Source of the DNA: Cephalotrichum gorgonifer
Taxonomy: Eukaryota > Ascomycota > Sordariomycetes > Microascales > Microascaceae
Direction: 5' to 3'
Assembly (NCBI GenBank): GCA_900312665.1
Contig: ONZQ02000004.1
Location: forward strand, 2,324,693 to 2,388,692
DNA length: 64,000 bases
The position numbers and the translations under genes are program-made. How positions within the stretch are numbered: the stretch's first letter is position 1; each line of letters begins with the position of its first letter. The notes beneath the pieces are model-generated. The model saw only the letters and a list, made by a program, of their open reading frames with translations. It searched no databases and was not told where the DNA came from. Below are positions 58,329 to 64,000 of this stretch, one piece after another.

Positions 58329-59264
58329 ATGGCTGAGCTCACAATCACCGTCCTCGGCTGCGGGACAATGGGCGTGGCCGTCCTCGGCGGCGTCCTCTCC
58401 TCTCTCCAGTCGGGCACCACCACGCCCATGGCCAACCCGCCCGCCGTCCTCCCCTCCCGCTTCATCGCCTGCGTCAAGCGCCCCGAGAGCGCCGAGCGCG
58501 TCAAGGCCGCCCTCAACAGCCCGCCCAACCTCACCGTCGTGGCGGGCGACAACCCCGCCGCCGTCCGCGCCGCCGATGTCGTCATCCTCGCCTGCAAGCC
58601 CTACATGGTCGACGCCGTCCTGGGCGAGCCGGGCATCGCCGACGCGCTGCAGGGCAAGCTCCTAGTCAGCATCCTCGCCGGCGTGACGGGCGAGCAGATC
58701 AGGGGCATCCTCTACGGCAAGGGCGTCCCCGTCCCCGAGGGCGCCTGCACCGTCGTCCGCGCCATGTTCAACACCGCCGCCATGATCCGCATGTCCATGA
58801 CCGTCATCGAGACCTCAGATCCCCCGCTCCCCGCCGCCGCCGCCAGCATCGTCGAGTGGATCTTCAGGCAGATCGGCGAGGTCACCTTCCTCCCCCCTTC
58901 CAACATGGACGTGAGCACCGCCCTCGCCGGCTCCAGCCCGGCCTTCTTCCTCCTCATGCTCGAGGCCGCCGCCGACGGCGGCGTCGCCATGGGCCTGCCC
59001 CGCGCCGAGGCCCAGAAGATGGCCGCCCAGGCCATGATGGGCGCCGCGGGCCTGGTCCTGAACGGCGAGCACCCCGCCGTGTTGCGGGACAAGGTGTGCA
59101 CGCCCGGCGGCTGCACCATCGGTGGGCTTCTGGTCCTCGAGGAGGGGAGGGTGAGGGGCGCCGTGGCGAGGTCCGTGAGGGAGGCGACCGTCGTGGCGAG
59201 CCAGCTTGGGTCGGGCGTCAAGGGCGTCAACGGGACGAGGTTTGGCTCTCAGCAGCTTCAGTAA
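58329..59264 (+). CDS. PRO3: Pyrroline-5-carboxylate reductase
   Basis: An intronless frame of 311 residues. The N-terminus has the Rossmann dinucleotide site (ITVLGCGTMGVAVLGG). The C-terminal domain shows LAGSSPAFFLLMLEA, ADGGVAMGLPRAEA and the P5CR signature VLRDKVCTPGGCTIGGL, where Cys stands in place of the more common Thr before TI. Family knowledge: the enzyme reduces pyrroline-5-carboxylate to proline with NAD(P)H, the last step of proline synthesis. A purine is at -3 of the ATG. Length is slightly above yeast Pro3 (286). Confidence 0.95.
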   Translation: MAELTITVLGCGTMGVAVLGGVLSSLQSGTTTPMANPPAVLPSRFIACVKRPESAERVKAALNSPPNLTVVAGDNPAAVRAADVVILACKPYMVDAVLGEPGIADALQGKLLVSILAGVTGEQIRGILYGKGVPVPEGACTVVRAMFNTAAMIRMSMTVIETSDPPLPAAAASIVEWIFRQIGEVTFLPPSNMDVSTALAGSSPAFFLLMLEAAADGGVAMGLPRAEAQKMAAQAMMGAAGLVLNGEHPAVLRDKVCTPGGCTIGGLLVLEEGRVRGAVARSVREATVVASQLGSGVKGVNGTRFGSQQLQ

Positions 59265-59591
59265 GGCGAAAATAGGTGGGACTTAGTAGACCGTCTTTGC
59301 CGGGAGAGTGGGATTGGATTTGCGGGCAGGTTCCGCACGACGTACTTGTAGACATGTACGGGAAGATGTATACGTTTAGACGAGGGCTTATGACCACCGG
59401 CATATCCAGCTGTTGAAATGAATCAAAACCAGCTTTTGTAACAGGATGAAACTGCAATTACCTCCTAATCCCTAATTAATGCGGGAATCCTCAATGTACA
59501 CATATTGATAAACAAACACTCCTAACGCCCCCCGGTCCCCCTTTCTCATGCCGCATCAAGAACCTTTTCCTGCCCCCCCCCCTTCCCCGAT
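59265..59591. other. Intergenic region between convergent PRO3 and HAT1
   Basis: About 330 bp between two stop codons; no gene or repeat seen. Confidence 0.5.
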
Positions 59592-61111
59592 TTACACAGT
59601 GGTACCATCATCCTCTTCCTCCTCTACCCTAGCCTTCTTAGATGCCGTCGGCTCGCCCCCCTCCGTCTCATCACGCTTCCTCTTCCCCGGCTCGACCGGC
59701 GCTGCCTCCTTGGGCCGGCGCTCCAGGATGGCCAGGATCCTCGCGTACCCAGACTCGACGCTATCGACCGTCTCGTTCAGCTTCTGGACTCTGTCCTCGT
59801 GGTCCAGCTGGCCCAGGGCATCGCGGTTATGCACGTAGAGCCTCATCTTCACCCAGACCCTCCACAGCTCGTATACGTTCCTCTCCTCCTTCGTCGGCCT
59901 CGGGTTCGGCAGCGCGGACTTGTCCATGATCAGGCTCCACGCGGACTTGGGGAGCTTCGACATGAGGTGCATCTCCACGCACCGCATGAACTGGCGCTCG
60001 GCGATCTTGGTTGTCGCGCAGAGGTCCCGGATGGCCGCGAGGTCGAGGAAGTCCGTCTTGAGGATCCCCTTCGAGGGGAGCTTGTAGTCCTTCTTGATCT
60101 GCAGGTTGTTAAACGCGGGAAGCGACCGCAGGTACGCGAGGTCGCAGACGTCGCGGAGATCGTCGAACTCCTCGTTGGGGTCCTCGACTGTGATGGCCCG
60201 CGTCGGCGCGTGGTGGGTGTAGTAATCGAACACGGCCGTGTAGAGCCGGGCACCATTCCCGGCGCGCTGGAAAGGCGGCAGGATCACAAACTGCGAGATC
60301 CTGGAGCGGCAGGGGAGGTCGGACAGGTCGAAGTCCCCCTTGGGCAGCTGCTCGAGTTCCTTGGGCGGCGAGGCCCTGGCGGCGTCCTTGTTCAGGTAGA
60401 AGAACCGGAAGACGGTCGAGTACCCGACAAAGGTGTAGTCGGACCTGGACGGGTCGTCCGCCGACTTGTCCTTCCGGAATAGGAAGAAGATTGTCCACCG
60501 GCTATCGGCGGGGTTGGGGCTCGTATCCAGGTCGTCGACGATGAGCGACCCACCATCGATGAACAGCACCGAGAGAACCTGGATGCGGTTGACCATCTGC
60601 TTCACCGCCGGGTCCGCCATCGTCCCCTTCCAGACCTCGTACGTCTCGCCGCCGTCCGAGATCGTGGTCAAGAGCTCGCCCGGGGGCTTCCACTCGGGCG
60701 AGAGCCGTTTCGCGCCCTCGACGTAGTCGGCCTCAGGGCTGAATGCGACCGCGGGGAGGAACTCCTTCAGGATACTGTCGATGTCGGCCGGCTCCGTGTC
60801 GCCGATCGCATCGAACTTCTTCGCGTACGAGACCTTGACGAAGGGCCGCATGTCGTTTGCGCGGAAGCGTAGGTTGATGGCTAGGTTCTTGTAGCCGAAG
60901 ATCTGCTGCGCGTCGCCGAAGAGTGGGAAGGTGAAGCTTGGGTTGAAGGACTTGTACGGCTTGGGGCCCTTCGTCGTGGGCGTGTCGAGGGAGATGAGCA
61001 GGGCCTCGTTGGAGTCCGCCGACCCTATATTTTCCTGCCGTTAGCAATGGCGATCGAGCGCAAACGGGCGACATGGGTGAGAGCAGACATACAATCGTCG
61101 GTGGCAGCCAT
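59592..61111 (-). CDS. HAT1: Histone acetyltransferase type B catalytic subunit HAT1
   Basis: Exons 61111-61093 (19 nt) and 61024-59592 encode 483 residues. The junction rebuilds MAATDD-WSADSNEAL, the usual HAT1 N-terminus; the intron has a gctaac branch site. The N-terminal domain contains FGDAQQIFGYKNLAINLRF. The GNAT core holds SQFVILPPFQRAGNGARLY (about residue 250-268), whose QRAGNGA matches the acetyl-CoA binding R/Q-x-x-G-x-G/A loop; VEDPNEEFDDLRD follows and carries the catalytic acid region. The C-terminus ends in a KRKRDE basic patch and an acidic tail. Family knowledge: HAT1 acetylates Lys5 and Lys12 of newly made H4, working with the Hat2 WD40 subunit. Confidence 0.95.
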
Positions 61112-61558
61112 TTTGAGGGTCGCGCTTGTCGCGGTGTCAAAGGAAGCGGTTTTGTATACTGAGAGGGCAAAGGAGTATTCCTTCTAGGTCTGTTGCGAAT
61201 AGAACTAAAGACCCAAGGAGGGGAAATATGCGCTCTGGGATAAATGGAAGATTGAGAAGAGGGCAGATTAACCGCGTCTTGCGTCGCGTCTCAGCATATT
61301 TCCGCGCCTTCCTCTTTAGCTTGTACCTTGTACCATGCCCAGCTGGCGGCGGGTGGATGGATGGCAACTTCCAATTCAGATTCCAACAAACTGCCCGATG
61401 ACGTAATCTCCAAACCCCCATGCGCCAGCCGTGCAGTCCGTTTCCGATCATTTGACGGCGGCTTAATCCTGCAGCCTGCGTCAAGCAACAGAGCGCAACC
61501 GAGACTTCGCTTCCCTGCTTTTTCTTTTCTCTTGATAAAAGATGATATCAGTCCCAAA
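61112..61558. promoter_or_regulatory. Bidirectional promoter region of HAT1 and the LMBRD2-like gene
   Basis: A 447-bp interval between head-to-head starts. The frame of the LMBRD2-like gene is open upstream to a Met at 61328, but composition there is not membrane-protein-like. No specific site is recognised. Confidence 0.45.
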
Positions 61559-63757
61559 ATGTTAGACACCGTGAGCGCACCATCCCCCGTACCGTCGGAG
61601 ATATTCGCGCTAGTCGCAACTATCGTCGTCTCCGGCGTGGCCCTCCTCATTCTCCGGTACTTCCTCCCGCTCCGAGCCACCCCGGCGTTCTACCTCGTCC
61701 CGATATTCTTCGCTATATTCCTCCCGGCCGCGATCGTACTCCTGGTCCCGATAGACCTCTCTTCCAGCGCGAGAACCGAAGATGCCGCAACGAGGGGAAT
61801 ATGGTTGCCCGACAGGGTTCTCCTCGTCTCGTGGAGGATTACCTACTGGTTGACCTTTGCGCTCACCTGGTATGGAACCTCTCCGCTCTAATCCTAGCCC
61901 CCCTATGCGCTTTATTCCTGACGTAGATGTTCCAGGTTCATACTTCCCATACTTGCCGAATATTCCGACGCTGGCCATCGCGAGCCGTATGCGAAGCTCA
62001 TGTACTCCCTAAGGTCGAATGCCCAATACTACGCCATTGTCCTCGGGGCCAGCTGTATCGGCCTGATCTCCATCTTCGTCACCTACGGCTTCTCCTTCAG
62101 CTCACTAAAGGACGTTGTCATGGCCCTGGCATACTGCTGGGGCCTCATCTTCGTCATCTACCTCATGGGCCACGGCCTCGTCTCGATCCCGCGACAACTC
62201 TTCCGAAACGCGAACCTAAACGGCAGGCTTCGGAGGCTGCAGAGCCATGCGCCGGCGCTCTACGAGAAGATGGAGGACTCGCTCCTGAAGCTGGAAGACG
62301 TGGAGGCGCAGGTCGCCGAGCTGAAGCGTCGCAAGATCGGTAGTGCCAGGGACTTTGACGACTGGATTGAGGAGCTCGCGGAGCTTGCGGGTATCCCCGA
62401 TTCGGGACTGGCACCTCCGAGCGACCCCGCTCTTGGGGCTCAGGTCCGCGCGATACCGACCGTCATCACAGAACAGTACATGGCCACGCTCGCGAGGGAG
62501 CTGATCCGGGCCCGCCACGCGAGGTCCCGGTACGTTATCGAGTGGAACCGCCTGGTCCAGGAGGCGGCGGAGACAAAGGCCGTGCTCGACTCGGCGACGT
62601 CTAAGAAGCTCGAAATTGGCGAGGCCAACCCTGAGTCCTCGCCTTGGAGCCGCACAACAATCCTCACGCCGTACACGCGATATCTCCTCCATTACCACGT
62701 GATGCCGTACGTGCGGATTTTCTTGGGATCCGTCCTCTCCCTGGCGTCCGTGTCCATCATCTGGTCCGAGATCTTCAAGGTCTTCGGACAACGATTCAGC
62801 ATATCCATTATCCGCTTCACGGTGGTCCACCACTGGGTCGACAGCAAGCCCCAGGTCGGGTTTGGCGGGCAGGTCGTCTCGACGCTCTGGATCCTGTACA
62901 TGTGCGCGGCGGCCTTCACCTCGATCACCGAGGTTAAGGTCTGGCGCGGGCGGGCGCTGACGCGGCGCAACACGGCGTACGAGTCGGCCTTCTGGTACTC
63001 GCAGCAGGTGGCCAAGCTCAGCGTTCCGCTGTCCTACAACTTCGTCACACTACTATCGGAGGACATCTACACGAAGACCACGTTCTACCAGTTCCTCGGC
63101 AAGATCATCGACTTCACTCCGCTAGGGCGCTGGTTCGACTTCCTCTTCCCTATTTTCATCCTCTTGCCCGTCTTCGCGACACTGTTCGGGATGTACGGCA
63201 GGGTGCGCCGCTTCCTTGGCTTCGGCCTTGTCATCACCGACGACGATGAGGAGGAAGGAGAGCCGGGGAGGAGGAGCTACGCCGCTGCCGGGTCGTGGCG
63301 CGAGGGTCGCGATCTTATCGATAGGGATCTTAGCGGGCACTCGCTCTCGCGGCGCAGGGACGAGGCGAGGCCTAGGGCCGCGGGGGCGGGGCAGGGCAGG
63401 TCCGCGCCCGTGCTCTCGATACCACCCGCGCGCGGGGGCGGGGCATCTCCGGTGCGGTCGCCGGTGAGGGGCGGAGGTGCGGCGGCGCGGAGGGCGGGGT
63501 CGTCGAGGGATGCGTGGGAGGAGCCGACGGAGGACGAGAACTTCTTCCAGCTCCTGGGTCATAGGATGAAGAATACGGTCGACACGTTCGAGTCGCCGAG
63601 GTGGCTGCAGGAGATCGGGGAGGGGGTCCGGAAACCAAAGTGGATGGGGGGTTCGGATGGGAACGAGGGCGGAAGTGGGGGAGGGGGAGGGGGCAGGCCG
63701 TCTGATTTTAGGAGATGGTTTGGAGGGGGTAATGATGAGGGGAGGGTTAGGCTGTGA
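61559..63757 (+). CDS. LMBR1-domain membrane protein, LMBRD2-like
   Basis: Exons 61559-61869 and 61936-63757 encode 710 residues; the 66-nt intron rebuilds LTW-FILPILAEYSDAGH. I count about nine likely membrane helices: four near the N-terminus (for example IFALVATIVVSGVALLILRYF), some after the junction (YYAIVLGASCIGLISIFVTYG), and several in the C-terminal half (residues about 350-530). Between them is a cytosolic segment with a coiled-coil-like region (KMEDSLLKLEDVEAQVAEL). The last about 170 residues are Arg/Gly/Ser-rich and disordered. Family knowledge: LMBRD2 proteins are multi-pass membrane proteins; animal members have been tied to receptor signalling. The fungal role is unknown. Confidence 0.88.
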
Positions 63758-64000
63758 GAGAATATGAGGGTGTTTGTTTTGCGGTGAGCTCTCGGGTGAG
63801 AGGGAGAGGAAAGCATGTTTGGAGTAATGGAGTCTGTCTACTTTTCTTCTTTGTTTGTTGAAGGGGTGGTTCTCCATGTTTCGTCAGCCGTTTTCGGAGA
63901 GCAATTAATATCAATAATGGCTCCACCAAGTCGGCCTTTGCGCCCGTAATAGAGGCATAATAACAGTATGTGCACGTCTTACCGTGAATCGTGAATCATA

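Overview
The window is nuclear DNA of a filamentous ascomycete, most likely a Sordariomycete (inferred). The evidence is GC-rich coding sequence with short spliceosomal introns (about 55 to 190 nt, mostly GTRNGT donors and RCTRAC/CTAAC branch sites), intergenic stretches up to 6 kb, and the gene set: Yap-type bZIP factor, LMBRD2-like and Afi1 proteins, secreted tyrosinase, Ctk3 and midasin. I cannot name the genus. I saw no tRNA, rRNA, intact transposon or prokaryotic-type feature. There is one 20-base assembly gap at 15195-15214.

Layout. 43-1656 (+): vacuolar-type ZIP zinc transporter, 5' end outside the window. 3248-4668 (-): bZIP transcription factor. 4669-10622: a 6-kb gene desert. 10623-13027 (-): basic Ser/Pro-rich protein with a KEN box and a NuSAP-like motif. 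13717-14400 (+): Mediator subunit MED10. 15818-18164 (-): TPR-DnaJ co-chaperone of the DNAJC7 type. 19827-20648 (+): dihydrofolate reductase. 20948-21986 (-): EF-hand protein, probable myosin regulatory light chain. 24269-27049 (+): Afi1. 27699-28903 (-): S-formylglutathione hydrolase. 29747-31221 (-): secreted tyrosinase. 32798-33575 (-): RPB6. 34176-35969 (+): TFIIIA. 37231-52057 (-): midasin, about 4,923 residues. 52589-53227 (+): mitochondrial ribosomal protein bL12m. 53724-54540 (-): CTD kinase subunit Ctk3. 55354-55887 (-): DUF1993 protein. 58329-59264 (+): pyrroline-5-carboxylate reductase. 59592-61111 (-): histone acetyltransferase HAT1. 61559-63757 (+): LMBRD2-like membrane protein.

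Most genes are housekeeping genes arranged as independent units, not an operon or a metabolite cluster. Several stand head to head with a short shared upstream region: RPB6/TFIIIA, MDN1/bL12m, HAT1/LMBRD2-like, and the KEN-box protein/MED10. Nuclear information-processing functions are prominent (MED10, RPB6, TFIIIA, CTK3, HAT1, MDN1, bZIP).

Exon structures were built by hand from splice signals and reading-frame continuity. Every spliced model keeps one open frame from ATG to stop. The most interesting items are the KEN-box/NuSAP-like protein, a 189-bp-period direct repeat at 36393-36788, a perfect 13-bp-arm hairpin between the DnaJ and DHFR genes, a GTACT-AA-AGTAC stem motif found in three separate intergenic regions, five introns that are multiples of three and free of stops, and a gene whose first intron directly follows its ATG. 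I found no convincing new multi-gene system.
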